Assembly (NCBI RefSeq): GCF_048773025.1
Contig: NC_133540.1
Coordinates: forward strand, 121,214,501 to 121,278,500
Origin: Camelus bactrianus
Taxonomy: Eukaryota; Chordata; Mammalia; Artiodactyla; Camelidae
DNA length: 64,000 nucleotides
Reading direction: 5' to 3'
Positions within the stretch are counted from its first letter, which is position 1, and each line of letters opens with the position of its first letter. Positions 21,356-32,434 of this stretch are shown one piece after another. A program made the translations under genes and the position numbers. Under the pieces are notes generated by a model. That model saw only the letters and a list, made by a program, of their open reading frames with translations. It was not told the DNA's origin and did not search any database.

Positions 21356-22779
21356 TTCCCTTCTCATGCTCCTTGTCACTTGAGGTCCATCAATAATTTT
21401 AAAAAGAGAAGGTAACTTCTCAGATATGTACTATGCACAGTTAATAGCCCTCACTATCATATGAACAAGGATACTTAATTATAAAGTAGTAGATACAATT
21501 TCTGCTTAAGAAATGTTAGTGTATTAGTAGATTCCAATCTGTGTCAGTGGGAATCAGCAGAAACCCTTTCAGAAAGTGTGCAAACACGTGGAAAAGGCTT
21601 ATTCCTTGCTGTATATATACCTCTGCATGTTCAGGGGATATGAATTTGTAACAAGTGAAGTGGCAGGCGCTGAGATCTAGATAAACAACTGCTGTTGTTT
21701 GTTTTATATGAAACTACAGGAAAGTATTGAGCCAAATTTGGGACAAAGCAATTTAGTTCACGCAAAGGTTTTAAAGTTGAATGGTGATGCTTTGGGGAAA
21801 TTGTCACTAATAGTGGGCTACCTGAAACTCAGCTAAAAACATGTTTAGAAAATTATAGGTATATAAATGAGCTTACATTTTTACTTCTGTTCAGGCAGCT
21901 TGCACAAACCCAGACATTGTGCTGCCTAACTCCATATATTACACAGTAATCTGATGATTTAATACTATTTCTCACACCAGAAGCATTAGATCAGGCCAGA
22001 AGCCCTTTCAAACCCCAGGATGGTGACCTAGTTATCATAGAGCATTTTCTTGAATGGATTTGAGATTAATGTTTTAGATCTCATTATTATCATCAGAAAA
22101 CTTCCCACATAAGGAAGCAGGTATCCTTGGAAAAGGGAGAAGTAGGAATCCACTAGCTGATAAGGGATTTATCTTAATTTTTGCCACTTCTGGCTTACTT
22201 TGGTTTTTGGCGAATCCATTTAAGAAGTAAGAGGTTAAAGCTACAGAATCATCGTTAAGGTGCACACATTGACAGCATCCCGGGAGGTGCACCATATTGC
22301 AAAGCTTAAGATTTTGGAGACAAATGCAGGTTGAGTTTGGATTCCAGCACATGTCTATTTACTGGGTAAGGTAGGTGGTTGCCAGGTAGAATAATTACAA
22401 GAACTACTGCAAGATTGGGATAGATTTTTATATATACCCTCTAGTATGTTCTTATAGGCTTTGTTCTCCCCTCTTTTTTTCTTAGAAATGGACAGCAAGA
22501 TGACATTTTGTCCAGGAAACTTAAGTCCACTAGGGAACAATGGCTGAGGGACAGGTGTGACTAATCAACACCAAAAATGTTTGATGTCAGTAGGTTTTTA
22601 AGGTGAAGAAATAAAAGTAACTAGATGCTGACTTTGTCATTTTTAAATTAACTAGAGATACAGGCATGCATGCATTGATGACAAGAGTGTAAATTTGGAA
22701 AACTGAAGCCTAATTCCTTAAAAATTCCATACCCTTTAGTAATTCTAATTCACTTACAGAGATAATTACATTTTCTCAC
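21356..22779. other. Unassigned stretch
   Basis: 1.4 kb of AT-rich, apparently unique sequence. The minus-strand frame at 22074-22352 has no known motif. Confidence 0.45.
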
Positions 22780-23140
22780 AATGATTCATAAACAAAGATT
22801 TCCATTAGGCTCTTTTTACATAATAGAAAAAAATATGTGGTGAAACATTTTGTGGTCATTAAACACAGTGATTTCAGAGAGTGCTTAACAATACAAAACA
22901 ATTTCTTAAGACTGTGTCTCTTAAAAAAAGCAAGATAGTCAGCTATACATGAAGTATGATCCAAATTATGCCAAAAAAAGAATATATGAATTATCAAAGG
23001 TAGGAAAATAAGCCTCAAATGGCAACACTGGTTGTCTTTGAATAATGGGGTTTTGGTGAGTTCTCTTTATTTTTATTCTTCTGTGTTTGCTAAAGCTTCT
23101 ACAACGTGCATGGAGTAATTATATGTTCAGAAAAACATTT
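22780..23140 (+). mobile_element. Old L1 3' UTR-like fragment
   Basis: The segments 'catgaagtatgatccaaattatg', 'gcaacactggttgtctttgaataatggggttttgg' and 'cttctacaacgtgcatggagtaattatatgttcag' follow a widespread old mammalian repeat that I believe is an L1 3' region. Family assignment is tentative. Confidence 0.5.
22969..22997 (+). repeat. 29-bp direct repeat, copy A
   Basis: An A-rich 29-mer beginning tgccaaaaaaag and ending gaattatcaa. An identical copy lies at 23560-23588. This copy sits inside the old L1-like fragment. Confidence 0.9.
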
Positions 23141-24656
23141 AAGGAACAAATGAGTCGATCCTTTGAATTGAAGGAAAGCAGTCACCAAGGCGAGTGCAGA
23201 AGGGCACAGGACTCTTCCGTCTTCAGCCAGGCTCACCTGCAGGCACAGGACATGCTGGTTGGATCAGCCTCTGATCCAAGAGCAGCATCTCACAAGCCAA
23301 TGGCATCTGCTGGGAGTGCCCACTGGGGGACACGGCACAGTAGGGTGGACAGACAGTTCTAACATAGGGATTCCTTGGCCTCAGCGTGATTCCTCTGGGC
23401 TTCTAATCTCAAGTTCAGCTATGCTTAGAATCTGTTGTGCGTCATGATTAAGAGCTCAGGTTTTCAGACATCTCCACTTCTTGAAGATGTGCAATTTCTT
23501 AAAAAGGAGAGTTTATAGCATGACGTAGGGTCATATTTTTATTTTGTAATACTAGATGCTGCCAAAAAAAGAATATATGAATTATCAATACACTGGGGGA
23601 AAGACTACCATAAATAATCATGGTGATTTTATAAAAGAAAGGGCTCTGTCCCCAAATATAGGCAGCACGTTATAATCTGAGAATAAAAGACAATATTTTA
23701 ATTGAATAAACATTACTTTATGAAAACCTCACTGTATTTTTCTTTTAGTTTTATTAAAGCTACATGAGTATCATGACGGACCAGCATGAGTCGGGGCTTT
23801 GTCACCTAAGGGACCACTAATTAGTACTAGGCTCACTTCTCTGTCATCTCCCCACTGCATTCTAACGATTTTCACCAGCCCTTTCGTAGGAATGAGGACA
23901 CCGAGGCCCGGGCGGTTTAGAAGGGATGTTAGGCTCGTCTGACCAGACTTTATTATATCATCTATGAGTTCTCTAGATGTTTGTGTTTGTGTTCATGTTG
24001 TCCAGAGTGAAAAGAAAATGAAGTAATTGACTTAAATATACCAATTACCTTAGGAGTGACCTCACTTGAAAATAGTGAGTTTGTTAAATAAAAGTGTTGA
24101 AAGCTTTGCTCACTGTCATCTTGGGCGTTGCTTGGTTTAGTCAGGAGGGGACCAGGAACGTGAGTCTACAGGGAAGACGTGCTTCTTAAGAGGGTGATGG
24201 TGATGAATGGAAAGATGCCAGCCAATGCTGGGAAATGATACAGCTCAATCAGTTATAGGCAGAAGAGCCAATAGCTGTTTCGTACACAGAGACCTTTGAG
24301 AAGAGACCACAATGACCTTCTAGACAAAGAGATAAGCTTCCTTGTACCTCATGTCCCCATATTTGAGGCTCTTACCTTTCTACTCTCAGAAAGTACCTCT
24401 GTACATTCCTGGCTCATCCTGATTGCTCTGAGGTCTGGCTCTTTGCCTGCAACCCCAGAAAATTCCTTAGTGTCTACTTGAAGGTTGAAGGACTTGGAGA
24501 TAAATTTGTAGACCTTCCATCTCCTTTCTGGGCCAAGGGTTTACTGCCTAAGAGGCTTCTGTAAAAGGAGAAAGGCCAGAAGTAGAACCAGGACTAGGGA
24601 ACATCTGGCAACCTCGGAGGAGCTGGGGCATCTGCAGTGGGACTGCTAGTTTGTAT
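23141..24656. other. Unassigned stretch
   Basis: Mostly unique sequence. Overlapping frames at 23087-23447 carry no domain. Only the 29-bp repeat copy B stands out. Confidence 0.45.
23560..23588 (+). repeat. 29-bp direct repeat, copy B
   Basis: Identical over 29 bp to 22969-22997. Flanks differ immediately outside the repeat on both sides, apart from chance single-base matches. Confidence 0.9.
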
Positions 24657-24736
24657 TAAAAGTGCATTAAGACAACATTGTAAAATGATTATAAATCAAT
24701 AAAAAAAAAGTAAAAAAATAATAAAAGTGCATTAAG
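24657..24736 (+). mobile_element. L1 tail of 50 bp with perfect 15-bp target duplication
   Basis: The 15-mer taaaagtgcattaag occurs at 24657-24671 and 24722-24736. Between them lie only 50 bp: acaacattgtaaaatgatta, then taaatcaataaaaaaaaag and more A. This is the last few bases of an artiodactyl L1 3' end (normally ...acaacattgtaaatcaactatacttcaataaaa) plus its poly(A). It is a textbook product of very early abortion of target-primed reverse transcription. Confidence 0.9.
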
Positions 24737-24952
24737 TACTTTAGGTCAGAATACACGGTGGTTAAGGAAGAGGTAGGCAGGAGGGCAGTCATTACCAGAG
24801 AACAAAAAAGAGGGGTAAGATAAATCAGGAAGCCCCCAAATTCTTGTTTGACGGTTGGACTTTAGTTCTGTTTGACACTGAGAAAAGAGGGAATTGGGAG
24901 AATAAACCTAAGACACAAAGCACTAAGTTGCTAAGGTAATGTTAAAAGATAA

Positions 24953-25256
24953 CCTGAAACAACACAGAAAACAAGCTTACGGTGACCCGGGGGAAGGGGG
25001 TGGGAAGGGATAATAACTGGGAGTTCGAGATTTGTAGATACTGACTAATATATATAAAATAGAAAAACAAGTTTATACTGCATAGGACAGGGAACTATAT
25101 TTAATATCTTCTAATAGCTTATGGTGAAAAAGAATATGAAAATGAATATACATATATTCATGTATGACTGAAGCATTGTGCTGTACACCAGAAATTGACA
25201 CAAAATATAAATTGACTATACCTTGAAAAAAATAAATTAAAAAAAACCCTGAAACA
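24953..25256 (+). mobile_element. L1 3' tail, camelid-type, with 9-bp target duplication
   Basis: A 5'-truncated tail: 'cagaaaacaagcttacggtg' ... 'gggagttcgagatttgtagatactgac' ... 'gcattgtgctgtacaccagaaattgac' ... A-rich end. The 9-mer cctgaaaca lies at 24953-24961 and 25248-25256. The right copy overlaps the edge of the LTR that follows, so the L1 inserted at that LTR's end and is younger than it. Confidence 0.85.
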
Positions 25257-25640
25257 TATTAAAATTTTAATAGTTTATCTGAACAAAAATAACTTTGTGT
25301 CAGTCAGCATCTAATCTAGCAGATAAATGGGGGCTCCAAGGAGCTGTACCAGTGAAAGACTTTTATAGGCAGAAGGGAGTAGGAACAAGGAAAGTACACT
25401 AGGCACAAAGTGGGCTGGTAGTTGCAAGGTCACACTCCTGTAAGGGATGGCAGGGGGTCTGTCAGGCAGATTACCCAACCAGTGCTCATCAGATGATCAG
25501 ATGATTCCTGATTGGTTTAAAATTCCATTTCTGGGAGAGCTGAACATTTGTTAAGTTTTGGTTTGGTGACGTGGGGCTTAGTCTAAGCAACTCCATTTGG
25601 GGCCTGTTGTCTTGCTTTTTTTTTTTTTTTTTTTTTTTCA
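25250..25640 (-). mobile_element. LTR fossil, probably ERVL-type (class III)
   Basis: On the minus strand the element runs from near 25640 (a run of A, then gcaagacaacaggccccaaa) to 25250. It has a TATA box (cctataaaag) near 25362 and an attaaa signal close to the end. The plus-strand ends are tg and ca, consistent with LTR termini. The order of motifs (TATA box, 'cagctccttggagc', then the polyadenylation region) is that of old mammalian LTRs. No internal region is attached. Its 3' edge was hit by the L1 described at 24953. Confidence 0.6.
25616..25638 (+). repeat. Poly(T) run, 23 bp
   Basis: Homopolymer at the left edge of the minus-strand LTR (A23 in its orientation). It is prone to length variation. 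Confidence 0.9.
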
Positions 25641-25799
25641 CCAGTAACCATCTGCTCCTATTAGGAAGTACCTTATGTATTCCCTTTATATTGTTGATTC
25701 TTCCGAACGATTCTAGGATGACCCCAAATGATGGCTCTTGGCATTGTATCATGTTAAATGAGAATAACTCAGTACCTGATTTTAATGGAGCTACTTTTT

Positions 25800-26035
25800 T
25801 TTTTCAGTTTTTTAAAAAATTATTATTGAATTATAGTCAGTTACAATGTTAGTTTCTGGTGTATAGCATAGTGGTTCAGTTATGCATAAATAGATATATA
25901 TTATTTTTGTATTATTTTTCATTATAGCCATTACAAGGCATTGAATATAGTTCCCTGTGCTATACAGTAGGATCTTGTTATTTATCTACTTTATATATAA
26001 TAGTATCTGCAAATTTCCCGAACTCCCAATTTTTT
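25800..26035 (-). mobile_element. L1 3' tail
   Basis: Minus-strand L1 tail. On the plus strand it reads T-rich lead, 'ttattgaattatagtcagtt', 'gtttctggtgtatagcatag', 'ttacaaggcattgaatatag', 'ttccctgtgctatacagtag', ending near 'ccgaactcccaattttt'. The target duplication is not clear. Confidence 0.85.
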
Positions 26036-27419
26036 AATTTGCTGATTTTGATCTCAGTCAATGTGTTTTTACTGACATTTAATCCTTGTTGATTCAAATC
26101 CAGGCAATTGAGTGGTATCTGTTTGAGACTGGCTGGCCACTAACAGATGGGCTGATCTGCACATAGGCTGTTACATCACTACAAATTTGGGTGTGTGCTG
26201 CTGTTAATAAACTAGATTCAAGCCTCTAGAAGGCAGAACATATTTGCTTTTATATGTATATCAAATAAGTGAATAGTCCTACCATTTTTTCCCTTTGATC
26301 TTTCGTTCACTGTTTATGATGAAATACACATTAGAAATTTTAAAAGAGGTTTCGTGCTGTCAGTCACTTAAAAATCCAGTACATTACTTTTTCAAAGACT
26401 TTCACGAAGCAGCCTGCTTGAAATCTGTTTTAACTTATTTTTTTAATAGCATTGTATTTTATTCTGTGAAGCAAGGATATATTTGGCTCTAAAATTAATT
26501 CCACCTGAACAATTCTTGTTTTTCTTTCCACTCGCGCTGGGAGAGAGGAAGGCTTTCCCTGATTCCCCTCTTTCTGGTTGCTGTATTTCATCCTGTAATA
26601 CTCTGCCTTCAGTGCTGCTTCCATGACAAGGTTTCTTCGCCCGGGGTCCACCAACAGAATTCAGAGATTCAGTACATTTAGATAGGAGAATAAATTATAT
26701 CTTAATTTTACTAGCTTCTGGCTAACTGAAATTAGCAAGTCCTTTAATTATGAGACTTAAGCCACAGAAGTTACGTGCAACTCATCACCAGTGGATACAG
26801 ATATAATCATAATATCACATTGCAGTTGTTGCCAGTATGATTAAAACTTACAGTAGTTATTGGACACACTTCTACATATTGATAGTTAACATTTTTATAA
26901 TAAACTGTATCACTGTATCACAAAATTGTTCTTGAAAATACTTTGATAGCTTTCCCAATGTAATTTGTTCTCTTTATAATCCTGTGTATGTCCTTTTATT
27001 CATTTAAAAGCATTGTTGTAAGGAGGAGGTCCATAGGCTTAAATTGGTTTTTCTGAAGTCTCCTTTGTCTATGTAAGCCATAGTTGGAATGTCCTTTACT
27101 TATCCTGAAATGCCCATAAATCAGCAAACTTGTATTTTCCTCCAAAATTCTACAATCTAGTATGTTTTCATATTGTATGTGAAGTAAAAGCATTTTTAGT
27201 GCCAGTTAGAGAAATGAATCAGACATTAAATTAGCATTTACTGTAATGAAATCAGACCTGTGTAATTACCACAGTGCAATTACACTCATCTGAAAATTTG
27301 TTATGTTTCCCTTTTCAGCATCAAATAATCAAAGCTCTTATTCCACCAGGAATGATAAGATGTTCTTTCTCCAAATGCTGAATACGGATGTTGATTTTGT
27401 ATGACAAAAAGGCTTCTAT
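26036..27419. other. Unassigned stretch
   Basis: AT-rich and apparently unique. Short minus-strand frames at 26430-26654 and 26996-27193 show no domains. Confidence 0.45.
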
Positions 27420-27500
27420 GACTATTTAATTGATTAAAATATTTATTAAGTGCTTGCAGTATACTAGACACTGTGCAAATATATATTCACTTTTATTGGT
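27420..27500 (-). mobile_element. Possible L2 3' end
   Basis: 'aaaatatttattaagtgcttgcagtatactagacactgtgcaaat' matches the reversed L2 end (tatttattgagcacctactatgtgccaggcactg). It is short. Confidence 0.5.
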
Positions 27501-27799
27501 CTATGAATGTGTAATACAACACACAGAGTCCTAAATGCAGCTTGCCCAAATCACCATAGAATATTTTAAGGGCAAAAAGCACTATGTGAGAAAACAGATG
27601 AAAAACAATAAAGCACAGAAATATGTAATTTTGCATATTTCATTGTCTGAGTTGAATTCCAGAGTTAATCAAATCTTGAGTCTCTGTTGGCTCTTGGCGA
27701 TTCTGTACCTGATGAAGAGGCAGCTCCACTTGCAATGACTGGCTAACTGGAGCAGGAGTCTCCTACCCCCGCTGTGAGAGATGATGTCAAATCTTGAGA

Positions 27800-28035
27800 A
27801 AGAGCCTGAACTCAGGTGTCAGATGGACCCAAGTCTGCATCTTGGCTCTTCTACTTCCTAGCCCTGGGTCCATGTTGAAATTACATCTGAGCTTCTGACT
27901 GCCTGTCTTGAAAATGAGAATAATAAAATATGACTTGCACAGTGGTTAATGGGAGTTAGGATAGTTACATGGAACATGTCTGCCACAGTTGTCAGGCACA
28001 TACTGATCACTTAACAAATTTTAATTGTTATTTGT
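27800..28035 (+). mobile_element. MIR SINE
   Basis: Sense MIR: 'tcagatggacccaagtctgcatcttggctcttctacttcctagc' (head), 'cttgaaaatgagaataataaa' and 'ttgtcaggcacatactgatcacttaacaaa'. It is nearly full length but diverged. Confidence 0.75.
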
Positions 28036-28217
28036 TGTCACAACTCTGCTCAAATATGTCCTTTTTCCAGCAATGAGTTTAAGAATTATGTCAAATCCTA
28101 AACTCGTTTACCTCTTACCATGCCCCAGAGGACATGGCACACTCCTTGTCTCAGGGAAATACAATTAAGTTAGAAATTATATTCACATGATTTTATAGAC
28201 ATATAGTTATACATATA

Positions 28218-28601
28218 TACAGTCGGCCTTCAGAAGCTGTAGGCTCTGTATCTGAGAAGTCAACCAACTACAGATTGAGAATATTTTAAAAAAAATGCCA
28301 GGAAGTTCCAAAAAGCAAAACTTGAATTTGCCATGCACAAGTAACTATTTACATAGCATCTACATTGTTTTTACAGCTATTTACATGACATTTACATTTA
28401 TAACTATTTACATAGCATTTACATTGTATTAGATATTGTAAGTAATCCAGAGGTGATTTAAAGCATATGGGAGGTTGTAGGTTATATGCAAATACTGCAC
28501 CATTTTATATAAGAGACTTGAGCATTTCTTGGATTTTGGTATCTGAGGGGTTCCTGAAAGCAATGAAAGCTATCCCCCAGGGGTACCAAAGGATGACTGT
28601 A
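28218..28601 (+). mobile_element. Tigger-family non-autonomous DNA transposon
   Basis: 380 bp between TA target duplications at 28218-28219 and 28600-28601. The termini are inverted repeats: CAGTCGGCCTT... on the left and ...AAGGATGACTG on the right. The interior contains 'gaagtcaaccaactacag', 'atttacatagcatttacattgtattagatattg' repeated in part, and 'acttgagcatttcttggattttggtatctgaggggttcctg'. All follow a common non-autonomous Tigger (pogo-like) element. It encodes no transposase. Both ends are intact enough to define it exactly. Confidence 0.85.
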
Positions 28602-29869
28602 CATTAGAAATTACATATCTATGTAGATAATTCTAAATCCAGTATATATGTATGGATATTAGAATCAAATGGAAAATACCAAAAGGCAGTAAGAACAAAT
28701 GCTACATGTTATGGTATATATTTATATCAAATATAATCCTGGCACAAAACAGGAAAGACTTTAATGAAAGCACAACTTACAAATATGTAGGTAAGGTTAA
28801 GAGAACCAGCACAGAATGGTGCTGCACTAGAGGGTTAACAAGCGTGGGGAGCCACTACTATGCCGTGAATGGGGAAGGCAGGAAACCTTCCCAGCACCCG
28901 GAGAGAGCTGTGGCCATGACTGTAGCACAGCGCCTCCTGTTGGGAGTTTACAGCCTTGTCTAGGGGAGCACAGCCACTCTCCACCACTCTGTGGGAGGGA
29001 GCCCGGGGACATGTATCGTAATCTCATCTCTGTCTTCACCAAACCTAAAAAACAACCGAAAGCCAGAGCGCTGAGGAACACAAGTACAGGCAGCCTCATG
29101 GGGCAGGATGGAGGGTGGGTCTGAAGTGTCCAACAGAAATTAGCAAAATACTCTAAAAAGCATTTAGAAATTCAGAGGAGGGCGCCATAAATTTAAAATA
29201 GTCACAGGACCCTTCCCTGACCATGAAAGCCAGTTCCTATGTATAAGTCCTGCTTTAGACACGTGTGCGTACATTTGAATGTAAGTGTGACATAACCATT
29301 CAGCTGTAACAATTCTGCCAAATGATATGTGGTCAGACCTCCCACCCCGCCATCAGATGACCATGGGGTTCCTTTTTGAGGCTGTGCCGTCAGTCATGGT
29401 GAATGTGATATAGCTCCACAAAAGCCCTGGATTTTTGCCTTGCAAGTCTCTGGGAAATGTAGAGAGAACTTAGCAAGGAAATTACCTTGGGTGGACAGAG
29501 TGAACCAGTGCATGGGAGGTAGACATTTCAACTAACCCGAAAATAGGTCTCAGCCTTGTTTTTCTCCCTGTTCTTAAATAGCCAAGTAATCTGTTCAAAG
29601 ATACATGCTCTCTGTGGTCCTGCAGCCCGCTGAATCTTTCACTCAGCTGCCGTCGATGACTCGTGCAAGACCTATTCATTTGAAACTTTCTATTGATCTG
29701 TTTACTGAATGCAATTCAGGGCTTACTTTTGTGATAGGGATGCTTTCAACAAGGGATTCCTTTGGGTCTCAATTATAATTTTGTTGTGGTAGGTAGGGCT
29801 GTTTGTATGTTCAAAAAATTGTCCCCAATGCTTGGTCTTATCATTTTGTGCAATAGAAAACTCAGACTT
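28602..29869. other. Unassigned stretch
   Basis: Partly GC-rich (28800-29110). A 90-codon minus-strand frame at 28827-29099 begins with a hydrophobic stretch (LPVLVFLSALAFGCFL), but it has no homology I can name and no gene context. A CTCF-like motif lies at 28928-28944. Confidence 0.45.
28928..28944 (-). promoter_or_regulatory. CTCF-like motif
   Basis: The plus strand reads cagcgcctcctgttggg, close to the reversed CTCF core GCGCCCCCTGGTGG. It shares the same CCTCCTGTTGG core as the motif at 9090. This is sequence match only. Confidence 0.35.
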
Positions 29870-29960
29870 TCAGCAGTCATTCCGCGAATCACTCATTCAG
29901 TCCACATTTCCCCAGTGACCGTCTTGTGCCAGGCGGTAACTGTGGTAGTTATTAAAGATG
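29870..29960 (-). mobile_element. Possible L2 scrap
   Basis: 'actcattcagtccacatttccccagtgaccgtcttgtgccaggcgg' resembles the reversed L2 3' end. It is short and diverged. Confidence 0.45.
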
Positions 29961-31044
29961 CATTAGCTAGCTCTTAGAGGGCAAATCTCCTTCATGTCTT
30001 TTAATTGTAATGGGCTGATAATCCTGTCTTTGTATTGTTCTCTCCAGGTCACCTCTCCAGCCTAGCTTGGGAACTCTCAGCAGAAGAGAGTTGTGTCTTT
30101 GATGAGTACTGTCTGTGGCAGGCGTGCACACAAGAAGTAGCGCTGTAGCTCACCTGGTTGGCCATTGCAACTGTCAGGTGTAGTACCACTTCTTCTCAAT
30201 GAGAAGAAACATTTGTAGTAACAGACCAGTTCAAGAACATACTACCTTGCACCCAGAAGGCTCCCAAAATCTTTGTTGAATAAATTCATTTAAGGGTTTA
30301 AACACTCGAAGGAATTAGCCTTTTTGGATAATGCCATGGTTCTCATTTTCTCTCTTCTTCCTACCTTTGTCATATTTTTAAAAGTGACAGTGAAAAATTT
30401 GCATATAAATTGGTGAATACCTTTCTGTGGTTCATACTTCTAAGATTTTCACTAATGGTTTCTGTGAATCCATGTATGGATGGTGAGGCTAATGGAGCAT
30501 ATCTTAAATCATGAATAACTGAGTTTTAAGCTCCAGAACCCTTCCAAGTGGAATCTGAGAGGCAATTGTACATTGAAGAATAAGGTTACATTTCCTATGA
30601 CAGTTACATGGATGTTGTCTACTGGTGTCATAGAAAAAGTAGATGATACATTTGTCCCTTAGAAATAGTCAAGCTTTACAACTCAGAACAGTTAACAGTT
30701 CTTGAAAGATGTTTCTCAGTACCGTATCTTTCCAGTAGCACCTGTCTTGGTGAAATGAATTAAATCATTAGGTGTTAACAGTTGTACTCATGTCCTGAGA
30801 GACAAAGATGGAAATAGTGGATGAATCACAGTCATGGAATCCATTTTCTGTTCTTTCTTAAGGTAACTCTACCAAATGTTTCCTAGATTATTTTTTTTCT
30901 CTCTCTCTTGCTCCCTTTTTCCCTCCCTCCCTTCCATCTACAAGTGTTCTAAGGCATGAAAACCTCTCATTTCTGTACCACTAGCCTTTGCTTCACTCCT
31001 CTATACCTTTACCTGGAATGACGCAAGAGTGTCTTCACACCTCC
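29961..31044. other. Unassigned stretch with a CT-rich run
   Basis: Unique-looking sequence with no gene. A CT-rich run lies at about 30888-30936 (tctctctctcttgctccctt...). Confidence 0.45.
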
Positions 31045-31510
31045 TGTAAGGGAGAACTTTTCCTTTTTCCCCCTCCAGGTTCTTTGGCTGATCTAATAAT
31101 TAAATACATAAGACAGATGAACAGGAGAAAAAAAACAAATTTAATTTCATATGTACAGGAGCCCCAAAGATAGAAGACTCACGGGCAAGTCAGCAAGCCG
31201 GGTAATTGAGGTGTACCAGCCACCCTGGGCTATATGGGATCAGGCCTGGGGCTCCACAGGGGAGGAGGGAAATCCACAGGTTGATAAGAAGGCAGATGTT
31301 TTAATTAGAAGTTTGCCCTACCGTGCAGACAGGTCTTTCAGTTAAGAAGTTATCTCTGGTAATAGCTGTCTTTCTGGTCCAGGCTCCCTTTCTTTTAGGT
31401 CATTGAGGGAGAGGTAGAAGTTTTTCTTGAGTCTGCTGGACCTTGATTGCTTTTCAGCTCAGAATAATCTGCATGCCAAAATGGCACAGTCTGGGGTCGT
31501 GAATTCTGTG
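31045..31510 (-). mobile_element. LTR fossil, probably ERV1-type
   Basis: Reversed, the left end reads as an LTR 3' end: an 'aaatttgttttttttctcctgttcatctgtcttatg' R/U5-like region, 'agatcagccaaagaacctgg', and a possible terminal CA at 31045. Upstream in the element lies a GC-richer body ('ggggctcctgtac', 'gcctgatcccatatagccc'). The 5' edge is not clear and I could not identify a target duplication. No internal genes are attached. It looks degraded. Confidence 0.55.
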
Positions 31511-32089
31511 CGCCCCTGACTGCAGTTGTGGAAACACTTGCTGATTCTGTTTGACCTGTGGACCTCTTCTGCCTTTTGCAAGGATAATCAAAATATTCAG
31601 CAGCCCGAGGGGCAGAGGTGTCAGCCTGATGGAAATGGAGGCCGGCCCACCGTGCTGAGGCAGGGGCCTACGAGCCGAGCCGTGGGCATGAACATCAGGC
31701 ATTCATTCACCTTTTTTATCCAATCATGGGAAATTCCGAGGGAAAAGAAAAAAGTAGGTGGGCTAGAGGGGATTTTATTCTTTGTCTAAGACAGTAGCTA
31801 CCGAGCAGTTCAGAAATATTTTAACCTCTGGTACAACCTTGTGGATGCTAGCCAGATATCAGCCCTTTCTGATCAGGACCTCCTGGGCCCTGCTAGCTGT
31901 CCCCTTCTCCGAGGGCTGCAGAGATTCCCAGGGGACGGGGTTGCAGCTGCAGGACGAGGATTCGCATTGCTTTTCTCCTTCCCCATGTGTTGCGCCGTGT
32001 TCTTGTTTCCCCTTCTGTAATTTTTTTCTTTTTAAATTTGGTAAACTGTTACTTATTTTACTAGTGCTTATTCTAATCCAGGCTGTTTA
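31511..32089. other. Unassigned stretch
   Basis: Contains overlapping frames at 31526-32093 without known domains. It may include the remaining 5' part of the LTR to its left. Confidence 0.4.
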
Positions 32090-32265
32090 CTAATTGCTTT
32101 ACATGCATCATCTCATTTAATCCTGTCAACGGATTTGAAATGTGGTTACGTCTCTTACAGGGGAGGAAATGAGTTCCAGAAAGGTTTTTAAGATCTTGGC
32201 TTGTCCAAGGACGTACATGGTAGGCCTGGGATGTGAACCTAGATTTGGCCGACTAAAAAGTCCAC
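32090..32265 (-). mobile_element. MIR SINE
   Basis: Reverse MIR: 'tttacatgcatcatctcatttaatcctgtcaacgg', 'caggggaggaaatgagttccagaaagg', 'cttggcttgtccaaggacgtacatggtaggcctgggatgtgaaccta'. Confidence 0.85.
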
Positions 32266-32375
32266 ATATTTACAATGATGACCTATCCAGGCATTTTATC
32301 TTTTTAGTTTAAGCACCTTTAGACTGATGTGTTTTCTCTGGAATGGTCCCTGTTGCCTTAATACCAGGCATCATG

Positions 32376-32376
<1 letters not shown>

Positions 32377-32430
<54 letters not shown>
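32377..32430 (+). repeat. (TG)27 microsatellite
   Basis: 54 bp of uninterrupted TG. Long pure dinucleotide tracts are usually length-polymorphic and can adopt Z-DNA. Confidence 0.97.

Positions 32431-32434
<4 letters not shown>

Noticed and set aside
28827-29099. Small secreted protein with a hydrophobic N-terminus (minus strand)
   Set aside because: A single hydrophobic stretch in a 90-codon frame is weak evidence. There is no family resemblance and no transcript signals.
32377-32430. CRISPR-like array or other regularly spaced repeat
   Set aside because: It is a pure dinucleotide microsatellite without spacers. No spaced repeat array exists in the window.
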